DNA from: a virus
DNA length: 64,000 bases
Virus record (IMG/VR): IMGVR_UViG_3300022924_000018
Coordinates: 1 to 64,000 of that record
Reading direction: 5' to 3' (one strand)
The position numbers and the translations under genes were made by a program. The notes beneath the pieces were generated by a model. The model ran no database searches and was not told the DNA's origin. It was given only the letters and a program-made list of their open reading frames with translations. Positions within the stretch are counted from its first letter, which is position 1, and each line of letters opens with the position of its first letter. Shown here in pieces: positions 41,489 to 48,773 of the stretch.

Positions 41489-42023
41489 GATATGTGCATT
41501 TAGCAGCTTCTTTTAAGCTTGGTTTATGTCCTAATGATTTCTCTGTTCTTTTAAATGATGTTTCCCACATCTTATCTACTTTGATATTTTTAATACCCTC
41601 TACGCTTGCGTGTGCTAAATGTAATATTCCTTTAAACCCTACTTTCCAATAGTATTTTTTAGGCAATCTAACACACATCATCAATTCGGGTATAGGCGCT
41701 TGCCTTGTTTTTACATGGCTATCTAATCCGAAGTATTGAACCCATGAAATTTCTTTACCAATCTTATATCGTAATCCGCTGTTTCCCTCTCCAATATCCT
41801 CTAAGTAAAATCCGTTTGCTAAAGCCCATTCTAAAACAGTTTCTTTATTCATGTTGGGAAACTGCAAACTCAATATTAAGGCATCGTTAGGGATTTCTAA
41901 TTTATCAGGATTAACAATTGTTTTCCATCCTACTAATTCAGGATTACGAGCGAATAAAGAAGCGAACGTACAGCCAATATTTTTGCTGTTGCACATCCAT
42001 TTCCTATTTAAAGTAGTTTCCAT
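41481..42023 (-). CDS. Hypothetical protein
   Basis: 180 residues (ETTLNRKWMCNSKNIGCTFA, NGFYLEDIGEGNSGLRYKIG, ISWVQYFGLDSHVKTRQAPI, MMCVRLPKKYYWKVGFKGI). Conserved-looking and globular, but I do not recognise the family. Two Cys near the N-terminus and a final CTYHV. It is next to the homing endonuclease, which often sits beside conserved DNA-metabolism genes. Confidence 0.5.
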   Translation of the reverse strand: METTLNRKWMCNSKNIGCTFASLFARNPELVGWKTIVNPDKLEIPNDALILSLQFPNMNKETVLEWALANGFYLEDIGEGNSGLRYKIGKEISWVQYFGLDSHVKTRQAPIPELMMCVRLPKKYYWKVGFKGILHLAHASVEGIKNIKVDKMWETSFKRTEKSLGHKPSLKEAAKCTYHV

Positions 42024-42133
42024 AACTCAACAATTAAAGTTTCAAACATAACCCCTAATATGAGGCATTCTACTATTACCAAGCCTTTTACAACTATTGT
42101 ATTTTCAGCTTTATTACCTATGTTAACGTTCAT
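42008..42133 (-). CDS. Single-span membrane microprotein
   Basis: 41 residues with one hydrophobic helix (NTIVVKGLVIVECLILGVMF). TAATG overlap with the upstream gene and 16-bp overlap with the downstream one. Confidence 0.4.
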   Translation of the reverse strand: MNVNIGNKAENTIVVKGLVIVECLILGVMFETLIVELWKLL

Positions 42134-42321
42134 TACTCAATTATTACAGATACTTCTAAGTTCTTATTATGGTTTACCCATGTTGTAATGTCTTTACGCT
42201 TATTACCTACCTTGAACTTAGCAAGGAATATAATATGTCGCTTAACTCCTAATTTATCAGCTATGTAGTTGATTTCTCCAATAGCATTGCTAACTGTTAA
42301 TTTGTCGTCTTGATTTTTCAT
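42133..42321 (-). CDS. Small hypothetical protein
   Basis: 62 residues (KNQDDKLTVSNAIGEINYIA, DKLGVKRHIIFLAKFKVGNK). Helix then strands; not recognised. Confidence 0.45.
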   Translation of the reverse strand: MKNQDDKLTVSNAIGEINYIADKLGVKRHIIFLAKFKVGNKRKDITTWVNHNKNLEVSVIIE

Positions 42322-42334
42322 TGTTTTAGTTTTT

Positions 42335-42589
42335 TTATAAGTTAGCTATTATTGTTTTAGCTATATCTCCATACCATATCATTACTCTTCCATACAAAGA
42401 CATAGGAATACTATATCCTGTTTTATATTTTTTAGAATCTGTAGTAGTAAATTTATATCTAATTTCTTCTAGTTCATCACCATCAGCTTGTATTTTAACT
42501 ACATCATCAGCTAATAAATTCATATTACTTTTGAATGGAACATAAAATTGTTTTTCTGTTCCATCTTTGTTTACTATATATAATGCCAT
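42335..42589 (-). CDS. Hypothetical protein
   Basis: 84 residues from ATG 42589 (MALYIVNKDGTEKQFYVPFK...), beta-rich. The longer frame to 42631 runs through a hairpin and lacks an A-rich leader, so I prefer the internal ATG, which is preceded by ACTTAAAAACA. Not recognised. Confidence 0.5.
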   Translation of the reverse strand: MALYIVNKDGTEKQFYVPFKSNMNLLADDVVKIQADGDELEEIRYKFTTTDSKKYKTGYSIPMSLYGRVMIWYGDIAKTIIANL

Positions 42590-42614
42590 TGTTTTTAAGT
42601 TTTTAAAATGTAAA

Positions 42615-42639
42615 AGCAGGGAAGCAAACAAACCCTGCT
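42615..42639 (-). terminator. Hairpin, possible terminator or attenuator
   Basis: AGCAGGG (42615-42621) / CCCTGCT (42633-42639), a 7-bp stem followed on the - strand by TTTTAC. About 30 bp upstream, at 42669-42690, CACTT-GGAT-AAGTG repeats the CTTGGATAAG core of the leader hairpin at 32304. A TACATTTT box lies between this hairpin and ATG 42589. Confidence 0.45.
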
Positions 42640-42692
42640 AAATCTAATCCTCTACGAAACGAATGCTTTTTACACTTATCCAAGTGGTGTTT

Positions 42693-42875
42693 TTATTTAA
42701 GCGATTTAAGCACGCTATAAGCCTCTGTTATTATTGGCAACTGTTTACCATTACCCGATAGCTTTCGTTCTTTCTCAACGGCTGTAATGACGTTTAAAAG
42801 GGTTTCTTTGAGTATGTTGTTTTGCTCAATTAGATTATCTATAATTCTATGCGAAATATTATCTTTCTCGTCCAT
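42693..42875 (-). CDS. Small coiled-coil-like protein
   Basis: 60 residues (MDEKDNISHRIIDNLIEQNN..., helical with LLNVITAVEKERKL). Overlaps the upstream microprotein by 17 bp. Not recognised. Confidence 0.45.
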   Translation of the reverse strand: MDEKDNISHRIIDNLIEQNNILKETLLNVITAVEKERKLSGNGKQLPIITEAYSVLKSLK

Positions 42876-42981
42876 CTTTAAATGTATTTTTCAATTCAAC
42901 ATTATACTCTTTATTATTCACTAAGTACCAATTTATAATTAGGTTCTTAATCCATTGTTCGTGTAGTGCGTATGGTTTCAT
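42859..42981 (-). CDS. Small basic protein
   Basis: 40 residues (MKPYALHEQWIKNLIINWYL...), amphipathic helix with charged end. It starts 1 bp after the zinc-finger-like gene. Accepted mainly on spacing. Confidence 0.4.
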   Translation of the reverse strand: MKPYALHEQWIKNLIINWYLVNNKEYNVELKNTFKDGRER

Positions 42982-42982
42982 A

Positions 42983-43231
42983 TTAGCTATTTTTATTGAA
43001 AAAATCGCCGATAGTTATTTCGTTACCTTGTGTATAATATCCTTTTCTTGTTTCCATAAAAATCTTTAACTGCTCTATTATTTCTACCTCTGTTTTTGGA
43101 TTTATTTTTTGCCTTGACAAATACTCTTTAAATTCATTTTTACATTCATAGCAGATGTAACCAACGCTATCTATGTAAGTCTCACACATTATTTGAGGAC
43201 AATTTTCCCTATAACAACTCATTACTCCCAT
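42983..43231 (-). CDS. Small zinc-finger-like protein
   Basis: 82 residues from ATG 43231. C6, C11 and C16 followed by C25 and C28 (SCYRENCPQIMCETYIDSVG, then YICYECKNEF), suggesting a zinc site; helical C-terminal half. ATG 43231 overlaps the upstream stop (TAATG), which argues against the TTG 9 bp earlier. Confidence 0.5.
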   Translation of the reverse strand: MGVMSCYRENCPQIMCETYIDSVGYICYECKNEFKEYLSRQKINPKTEVEIIEQLKIFMETRKGYYTQGNEITIGDFFNKNS

Positions 43232-43425
43232 TATTTCCAAGTTTTAAAATCAGATAAACTCCATAACCCTAATAGAATACATATTAAACTCATAAAGCCT
43301 AATAGTAAAGCAAATCCACCTAATCCATCATAACAATTTACTTTATATGCTAAAACAGATAATATGCAAGCAAGGATTGTAAAGAATGCACAACTTAAAT
43401 AGTCGTCAGCGTTTAGTTTCTTCAT
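43231..43425 (-). CDS. Two-span membrane protein
   Basis: 64 residues with two hydrophobic helices (~11-29 CAFFTILACILSVLAYKV and ~37-55 GFALLLGFMSLICILLGLW). Coupled to both neighbours. Confidence 0.5.
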   Translation of the reverse strand: MKKLNADDYLSCAFFTILACILSVLAYKVNCYDGLGGFALLLGFMSLICILLGLWSLSDFKTWK

Positions 43426-43892
43426 GATGTAAATATATTTTCAAGTGTTAAATACCTTTCGCCCTCTAGGTCTTTCATATCGTTTCTAATGGTAATATCT
43501 CCCATTAATAACCGCCAGTATAACCTGTTGTATTTTAAGTCCTCTAATACTATTATGCGCTCGTCTAATGGTGTTGCTTTGCTCTCTGCAAGTATATCGC
43601 CATCTTTTATTGGTTGTCCTTTAGAGTTGTTCATATCCTTGTTATTTTTAATTTGCTCCTCATGTATTCTATAAATAAAATCTCTTATGTAATAAGGCCA
43701 ACCATTTCTTGTCCCCGCTGTACAATCTAAAAATAAACCTGTTTTAGAGTTTATAACAGAGCTTTTTAATCCATTTAGATGAATACAATAAATCCTTTCT
43801 TGCTTATCATTTATAATCCCCAACCACCAGTTAAACGGGAAATCCTTTCCTTTTAACTCCTTTAAATCAGAACGTTTGAAATCATTTTTCAT
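43422..43892 (-). CDS. Hypothetical protein
   Basis: 156 residues. Trp/Arg-rich N-terminal part (FNWWLGIINDKQERIYCIHL) and a GQPIKDGDILAE phrase (~94-105) of the kind found in small beta-barrel domains of phage proteins. ATGA overlaps at both ends. Not recognised. Confidence 0.5.
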   Translation of the reverse strand: MKNDFKRSDLKELKGKDFPFNWWLGIINDKQERIYCIHLNGLKSSVINSKTGLFLDCTAGTRNGWPYYIRDFIYRIHEEQIKNNKDMNNSKGQPIKDGDILAESKATPLDERIIVLEDLKYNRLYWRLLMGDITIRNDMKDLEGERYLTLENIFTS

Positions 43893-44089
43893 ATCACATT
43901 TAGTTTTCGTAATAACTGTTTAGCTGTAGCATTCATTATAGCAAATTCAAAGGAATGAAATAAGACGCTGTAATCAACTGTTTCATACAAATCATGTATT
44001 TCATTGTCTAATTGATAAAAGTGTCTTAAAAGGGCTGAATTGCTTTCGGGATTGCTAACATGTTCCGTTGAGAATAGTTCTGTTTGCAT
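43889..44089 (-). CDS. Small acidic helical protein
   Basis: 66 residues (STEHVSNPESNSALLRHFYQ, DEIHDLYETVDYSVLFHSFE). Not recognised; stop overlaps the next start. Confidence 0.45.
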   Translation of the reverse strand: MQTELFSTEHVSNPESNSALLRHFYQLDNEIHDLYETVDYSVLFHSFEFAIMNATAKQLLRKLNVI

Positions 44090-44116
44090 TTCTTCGCTGT
44101 TTATTAGTGGTAAATT

Positions 44117-44290
44117 CTATTTTGATATGTTGATGATACATTTAGGATGTTCTTTTATTGCTTCATTAAGTTGTGTTAAAACTTTCAAAGCAACTTCATA
44201 ATTACCCCAACCATCTGTATCAATTATACATTCGTGATTACCTACTTTTATGTAAGTAATATCGTTTATTGTTTTGTATTTATTTTTCAT
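44117..44290 (-). CDS. Small hypothetical protein
   Basis: 57 residues (MKNKYKTINDITYIKVGNHE..., IIDTDGWGNYEVALKVLTQL). Beta-hairpin then helix; A-rich start. First gene after the structured 44291-44627 stretch. Not recognised. Confidence 0.5.
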   Translation of the reverse strand: MKNKYKTINDITYIKVGNHECIIDTDGWGNYEVALKVLTQLNEAIKEHPKCIINISK

Positions 44291-44567
44291 AACGTTTCTG
44301 CTTTTGCTTCATCAGTATAGGCACACACCTATAGACGTTTATTTTATCAACCCTCGTGTCCTAGTCGGTTGTTTCTCGCTACATACCCATTACTTTATTA
44401 TTCATGGTTTAGTTAACCGTTTCAAGTTAACAGCGTTTTGCATTTGATTCGAGTTGGTTTTATCCCTTATCTCTACAACTGTTTGGTAGTTAAACCCTCA
44501 TTTACATATTAATGAGATATGCCAATCTTTATTTTAAAACGCAATATTGGGAATACGTTTGTTTTTG
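44291..44567 (-). other. Non-coding stretch with five small inverted repeats
   Basis: No gene found on either strand. Inverted repeats follow one another: TATAGG/CCTATA (44316-44333), CAACC/GGTTG (44348-44371), GTTAAC/GTTAAC (44412-44431), AACT/AGTT (~44477-44491) and CTCATT/AATGAG (44497-44516). Candidate roles are a long structured leader of the gene at 44117, an sRNA, or a replication or packaging site. It directly follows the tRNA-like element. Confidence 0.4.
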
Positions 44568-44627
44568 CCCTTGATAACAGATTCGAACTGTTTAGCCTAT
44601 TATTTCAGCTAATGCCTTAATCAAGGG
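44568..44627 (-). ncRNA. Minimal tRNA-like element: acceptor stem plus canonical T-arm
   Basis: On the - strand, CCCTTGAT (44620-44627) pairs with ATCAAGGG (44568-44575), 8 of 8. Between them lies AACAG-TTCGAAT-CTGTT (44576-44592), a perfect T-stem with canonical T-loop including the G53-C61 closing pair. The 5' strand is followed by TA, as at tRNA positions 8-9. Only 27 nt remain where a D-arm and anticodon arm should be; they can form one short hairpin. It begins 7 nt after a stop codon. Possibly a degenerate or armless tRNA, or a tRNA mimic. Confidence 0.45.
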
Positions 44628-44633
44628 TTTTTA

Positions 44634-45050
44634 TTATTTATTTTTATTGTACCATTTAATAAACCAAACAACGGCATTAAAACATGATTCTATTTTAGTT
44701 TTGTATCTAGTATCTAAATCTTTTAAATCCTTAATGCCTAAATCTATTTGAGAATACCAACCTAAAAACTCTACTCTATTGTCATATTCAGTATGTAAAT
44801 ACACTTGTTCGTCTTTTACATTGGTTGTTTCAATCTTTTCAACCACTGGCATTAACCAATTCCAATCAGAATTATATAAAAGTTCATCCTGACTATAGTG
44901 TTTTTGTGCGCTGACAACATTTTTTAAATCTCCATAGTCTTTATATTGTGCTTTACCTATTCCATAAGTATTTGAATGAACATTATATAAACCGCCCATA
45001 AATTCAGCTATAAGCTTATTGTTTTCTATTGTTGATTGTTGAGTATTCAT
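44634..45050 (-). CDS. Conserved phage protein with IAEFMG motif
   Basis: 138 residues. The start NNKLIAEFMGGLYN, the central WNWLMPVVEKIE and a helical end (FNAVVWFIKWYNKNK) are recurrent in a large family of Bacteroidota-phage proteins of unknown function. A shorter relative lies at 47465-47761. Confidence 0.6.
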   Translation of the reverse strand: MNTQQSTIENNKLIAEFMGGLYNVHSNTYGIGKAQYKDYGDLKNVVSAQKHYSQDELLYNSDWNWLMPVVEKIETTNVKDEQVYLHTEYDNRVEFLGWYSQIDLGIKDLKDLDTRYKTKIESCFNAVVWFIKWYNKNK

Positions 45051-45070
45051 GATATTTTAAACTTTAAATC

Positions 45071-45307
45071 CTATTTTCTTTTTTTTAATATATTTTCTTT
45101 TGTTTTCAAAGCCCATTGTAACGCCATAAAAGTATCATCTTGTTTGCTACACCACGTATGACCGTATTTAATTTGAATAGCTCTTGCAAGATTATATTTA
45201 TGCCTTTTAATTGCTAACCAAAATATATTTTCTGATTTATCTCGCTTTGGCTTATTGTTGCCGTATTGTATTAGTTCATCAAGTAGATGAGGAAATGTTA
45301 CTTTCAT
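45071..45307 (-). CDS. Small basic protein
   Basis: 78 residues with many Lys/Trp (KPKRDKSENIFWLAIKRHKY) and a helical tail. Upstream 100 bp hold no clear signal. Not recognised. Confidence 0.45.
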   Translation of the reverse strand: MKVTFPHLLDELIQYGNNKPKRDKSENIFWLAIKRHKYNLARAIQIKYGHTWCSKQDDTFMALQWALKTKENILKKRK

Positions 45308-45407
45308 AATTTAGTTATGCTTTATACATTTAAAACTTAAAAACAAACTATACCATTTTCGATAAAAATAAAACAGCGGGTATTTTTGATTACCACAAAC
45401 ACAACAT

Positions 45408-45659
45408 TTAGCATTTGTAAAAGTCTTTGTTTTCATTTGGGTATAAGATTTGTTCTTTATAAATTATAATCATTGCTTTATCGCCTTTCCATTTATCAAC
45501 TATTTCATTACATGAGGTGTTGATAAAATCCAAACCGAAATACATCGCCAGAGACAAACCTCTTTGAAACATCCAATCATAATTTGTACATTTTGACTGA
45601 AAAGCGCCATTAACAAATAATTTGTATTGTGTTTGTGGAATTGTGGTTGGTTTTAACAT
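45408..45659 (-). CDS. Hypothetical protein
   Basis: 83 residues (TQYKLFVNGAFQSKCTNYDW, with three Cys and a C-terminal KC). Mixed alpha/beta; not recognised. Confidence 0.45.
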   Translation of the reverse strand: MLKPTTIPQTQYKLFVNGAFQSKCTNYDWMFQRGLSLAMYFGLDFINTSCNEIVDKWKGDKAMIIIYKEQILYPNENKDFYKC

Positions 45660-45764
45660 GGTTATTTATTGTTTTAAGCTATTTATATTCGATTTAAGAG
45701 ACTTTTATATATTGGTTGGTGTTTGGTAGGGTAAATCTTTTAATGTGTTGTAGAGGGGGTTAAA

Positions 45765-46628
45765 TTAGCCGTTTATAATTTCTTGCAATTCATTTGCAAA
45801 TTCATATATATCCGCATCTAATATGCTTTTAGCCTTATTTAACGAATTAACGCATTCTTTGTGTATTCTTTCAGCCGTTCTACTATCGCTATCATAGCCT
45901 AACTCACTGCAAAATTCTTCAAACTCTTGTTCGCCTGCCATTGCATCTGATATGAAGCATTCGAAAGCACTTAATAAATCTTCGCCTTTAATTTCTGTGT
46001 TACCTTGATTGTAATCATTAGTTGAGCCATAGAAATCAAAACCTGTTACGCTTTCATTCTCTGTGTTTTTAACTGTTATGTAGAAACGGTTATGTAAACC
46101 TCCATCTTTGGTATTTGGGAACGCTACACCCGAAGCGATTAGCTTAGATGATATGATAAGGTTCTTGTATTTAAACTCTGTAGTTTCGTAATCGTTGTAT
46201 TGCGTTTTAACATAAACTTGAATTGCTTTTAATTCTAACTCGTTTAAGGTGTGTGCTTTCCAATCCCAACGAAAATGCCCTTTACCGTAATTAACCGCTT
46301 TGTTTTCGTCAGCATCCATTTTATCTCTATAATATTGCCCGCCATGACCTAAGCCTTGTATTTTGTTATCAGCAATGTTTTTAAGTAATACTGGCACGCT
46401 TAAAGGGTCACCAACACTAAATATGATATTATTTAGCTTTCTAATTAAAGCATTTAAGGCGGTTGTTTCTTTGTATTTATAGCTTTCAGTTTTCCAAATA
46501 TCATTTGCAGTTTTATACAAAGGCACGGTTTCCCCTGATACCTGATTATAACATTTGATTATATTATTTGCCATGCTTAAAAAAGCATCTGATTGTTTTG
46601 TTGCAAAGAATTGTATTTCGTTATTCAT
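45765..46628 (-). CDS. Large early protein with conserved phage C-terminal domain
   Basis: 287 residues. The N-terminal half is helical then beta-rich (FRWDWKAHTLNELELKAIQV); the C-terminal ~110 residues carry a domain seen in many phages (FDFYGSTNDYNQG, LLSAFECFISDAMAGEQEFE then FCSELGYDSDSRTAERIHKE). Its role is unknown to me. The His/Asn/Tyr-rich stretch LHNRFYITVKN could be functional. One of the first sizeable products of the leftward cluster, so possibly host-directed. Confidence 0.55.
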   Translation of the reverse strand: MNNEIQFFATKQSDAFLSMANNIIKCYNQVSGETVPLYKTANDIWKTESYKYKETTALNALIRKLNNIIFSVGDPLSVPVLLKNIADNKIQGLGHGGQYYRDKMDADENKAVNYGKGHFRWDWKAHTLNELELKAIQVYVKTQYNDYETTEFKYKNLIISSKLIASGVAFPNTKDGGLHNRFYITVKNTENESVTGFDFYGSTNDYNQGNTEIKGEDLLSAFECFISDAMAGEQEFEEFCSELGYDSDSRTAERIHKECVNSLNKAKSILDADIYEFANELQEIING

Positions 46629-46665
46629 GATATTAGTGTTTTTAAAGCTATATAAGCCGTTTAAA

Positions 46666-47025
46666 TTATTTAGTAGTGTTAGAGCCTAATTTATAAGCTT
46701 GTTGCATTAATGATAATATGTGACTCTCTGTAATTGGATAATCGAAGTCATAACCTGATTTTTTGAGTATATCAGCTAGTTTTCTGTTAAAGTTATCGAC
46801 CTCTACAGGAATAACGTAGTACCTTATAAATTCCCCTCTATGTTTTGCGTTTTCTATGTCTTTGATTTTAGCTTTTTTAGCTTTATCCAAGAATTTAATA
46901 TTTGTCCCCAGATAGTTGTATGCTTGTTGTTTTAAGCTTTGAGCATCCCAAACTTCCATTATAAAGAACGATTCTCCGAATGCGTCTGAATATCTGATTT
47001 TATATAATTGTTTCTTAGCTTCCAT
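46666..47025 (-). CDS. Hypothetical protein
   Basis: 119 residues: beta start (KQLYKIRYSDAFGESFFIME), Lys-rich helical middle, C-terminal helix ending SNTTK. Not recognised. Confidence 0.45.
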   Translation of the reverse strand: MEAKKQLYKIRYSDAFGESFFIMEVWDAQSLKQQAYNYLGTNIKFLDKAKKAKIKDIENAKHRGEFIRYYVIPVEVDNFNRKLADILKKSGYDFDYPITESHILSLMQQAYKLGSNTTK

Positions 47026-47029
47026 AATC

Positions 47030-47284
47030 TTATTTATTTGATGGTGTTAAATATTTACGTGTTGGTTTACCTGCTTTAGTAAGCTTGCCAGTCTCAAAAT
47101 AAAGCCTGCCTTTTTTATTAGCATATACTTTATATGTTTTACCGTTATAGATTGCTTTGTCTTTAGTTTCTACTTTATCCGCAGCATCTAAGTTGTAAAC
47201 AGTTTGAGCAAATAAGCCCGATGCTGTTAAGCTAATAAGCAAAATGATTGCTATTGCTGTAATGTAAAATGTTGTTCTTTTCAT
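47030..47284 (-). CDS. Exported early protein with signal peptide
   Basis: 84 residues. A long hydrophobic leader (FYITAIAIILLISLTASGLFA, cleavage before Q27) precedes a basic mature part with VYANKKGRLYFETGKLTKAG, a beta-hairpin-like module. Stop and start overlap the neighbours. A role at the cell envelope is inferred. Confidence 0.55.
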   Translation of the reverse strand: MKRTTFYITAIAIILLISLTASGLFAQTVYNLDAADKVETKDKAIYNGKTYKVYANKKGRLYFETGKLTKAGKPTRKYLTPSNK

Positions 47285-47478
47285 GGTGTTTTGGTATTTA
47301 TTTCTAAGTAATCAAATAAATTCTCTCTCAAATTGTCAATAGATATAGTAGTCGACGAACTTATTCCGTAAGCGGGATGACCTAGATTTTGTGTTGCCTC
47401 TAATAATTTTTGTTCAGTTTCTTTTAAAACTTTAAGCACTTGCTGTTTTGTTGCTTTTTTTAGATTATCGCTTTTCAT
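47281..47478 (-). CDS. Small protein with GHPAYG motif, duplicate of 32072-32263
   Basis: 65 residues with the same amphipathic helix, NLGHPAYG turn and C-terminal helix as the protein at 32072-32263. About 46 of the first 59 positions are identical. Differences favour Lys over Glu in helix 1 (KKATKQQVLKVLK). Confidence 0.6.
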   Translation of the reverse strand: MKSDNLKKATKQQVLKVLKETEQKLLEATQNLGHPAYGISSSTTISIDNLRENLFDYLEINTKTP

Positions 47479-47761
47479 TTTTAATTATTTTTAATATTAT
47501 TTGATATGAACCTTTTAAGTCTTTGGAGTTAATAAGTTCATTTAGCTCTAAAATTAGATTATTTTGTTTTTTGCATAGAATTAATCTATCATATACTTTT
47601 TTTACCCAATTAATATCTTCATCAAACTTTAACCATTCTATATAATCAAAAGGATTATTTATAAGACCTTTTAGAGAATCGGCACAATCATACCATCCCA
47701 AATCTGTCTTCGCCATTCCCATAAATTCAGCTATACGTTTATTTTCTTTGCTATTATACAT
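47465..47761 (-). CDS. Conserved phage protein with IAEFMG motif (short form)
   Basis: 98 residues. NKRIAEFMGMAKTDLGWYDC and a central FDYIEWLKFDEDINWVKKVY match the pattern of the protein at 44634-45050 (IAEFMG, paired Trp, helical end). Role unknown. Confidence 0.55.
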   Translation of the reverse strand: MYNSKENKRIAEFMGMAKTDLGWYDCADSLKGLINNPFDYIEWLKFDEDINWVKKVYDRLILCKKQNNLILELNELINSKDLKGSYQIILKIIKNEKR

Positions 47762-47802
47762 TTTAATGAGTTTTAAGACGTTTAAATATTAAATTAATAC
47801 AA

Positions 47803-47934
47803 TTAGTAGCCTATACTATTTAAGTTGCTTAGAGTGCCTTTAGAATAAGCCACACACAATGGCAATACAACAAATACAATAAGGAATAATACCGAGGCTA
47901 TAATAACCTTTTGATTGTAATTAAGAGTTTTCAT
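47803..47934 (-). CDS. Single-span membrane microprotein
   Basis: 43 residues with a clear helix (KVIIASVLFLIVFVVLPLCV), short cytosolic start and polar tail. One bp after the lipoprotein gene at 47936. Confidence 0.45.
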   Translation of the reverse strand: MKTLNYNQKVIIASVLFLIVFVVLPLCVAYSKGTLSNLNSIGY

Positions 47935-47935
47935 A

Positions 47936-48235
47936 TTATTGTTTATTAATTAAGTAAGAAGATTTAACAACAAATATATCTGTACTGTCAATGCTACTTT
48001 TAAGCGTTTGCAATTCTTTCAAATGCAGAGTGATCTCGCTATCATTCAAATTAACCATCACACTATCTCCAATCTTTACAGGAATACTAACAGACTCCCC
48101 TTCAATAACAGTAATAACTTTACCGTTAACAATTGATGTAACATCGTAAACCCGTAGTTTAGACTCCTTACACGACTGTATAAGAACAGTAGTACAGAAC
48201 ATAGCACACACAGCGCCTAATAATAATTTTTTCAT
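47936..48235 (-). CDS. Early lipoprotein
   Basis: 99 residues with a signal sequence ending in a lipobox-like LIQS-C22 followed by KES; the mature part is beta-rich (YDVTSIVNGKVITVIEGESV) then helical. Exported early in infection; possible superinfection exclusion factor. Confidence 0.55.
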   Translation of the reverse strand: MKKLLLGAVCAMFCTTVLIQSCKESKLRVYDVTSIVNGKVITVIEGESVSIPVKIGDSVMVNLNDSEITLHLKELQTLKSSIDSTDIFVVKSSYLINKQ

Positions 48236-48256
48236 GTTGATATGATTAAGGATTGA

Positions 48257-48472
48257 TTAAATGTTTTTATTAAATTTAGATGTTGAAAAGTCATAAAAAT
48301 AATCATACTCTTTAACTAGTTTATCATATTCAGAGCCATAACAAAATTCTCCGTTATAAACCTTTTTACCATCGTCAGTAGAATTAAACATATAACCAAT
48401 TGTTCCGCTTGCATTCATTCTGTAAATACCGCCACAAACTGATAATGCATCTTTTTTTAATGAAGTTTTCAT
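48257..48472 (-). CDS. Hypothetical small protein
   Basis: 71 residues (VCGGIYRMNASGTIGYMFNS, EFCYGSEYDKLVKEYDYFYD), Tyr- and Gly-rich beta-like start, helical end. Not recognised. Confidence 0.45.
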   Translation of the reverse strand: MKTSLKKDALSVCGGIYRMNASGTIGYMFNSTDDGKKVYNGEFCYGSEYDKLVKEYDYFYDFSTSKFNKNI

Positions 48473-48551
48473 AATTAATATATTTTATAAATGTTAAAAA
48501 TCAAGTTATTAGAGTGTTGTATTATTGGTAGTCTCTAATGGGTAATGTTAT

Positions 48552-48773
48552 TTATTCTCCTGATAAAACTATCAATACCTCAATCTCATCTAAATCGCCA
48601 TTATCAAGGTTTAACTGAATACATTCCTTCATGTCCTGTAACGTCTCTTCAGCATCCTGACCTAAGCAATAAAACGAATGCATTCTAATACCCTCAATAT
48701 CTTTCAATATAGAGATACAGCCATCTAATGATAATTTGTTAACGTCTTCGCTTAATGTAATTTGATTCGCCAT
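48552..48773 (-). CDS. Acidic small protein
   Basis: 73 residues, strongly acidic (DVNKLSLDGCISILKDIEGI, EETLQDMKECIQLNLDNGDL). Second gene of the leftward cluster; acidic early proteins may target host machinery. The 205 bp between it and the next upstream gene hold only AT-rich sequence. Confidence 0.45.
   Translation of the reverse strand: MANQITLSEDVNKLSLDGCISILKDIEGIRMHSFYCLGQDAEETLQDMKECIQLNLDNGDLDEIEVLIVLSGE

Noticed and set aside
44568-44627. Ordinary tRNA gene
   Set aside because: Acceptor and T-arm are perfect but only 27 nt lie between them, too few for a D-arm plus anticodon arm; the best short hairpin there lacks U33.
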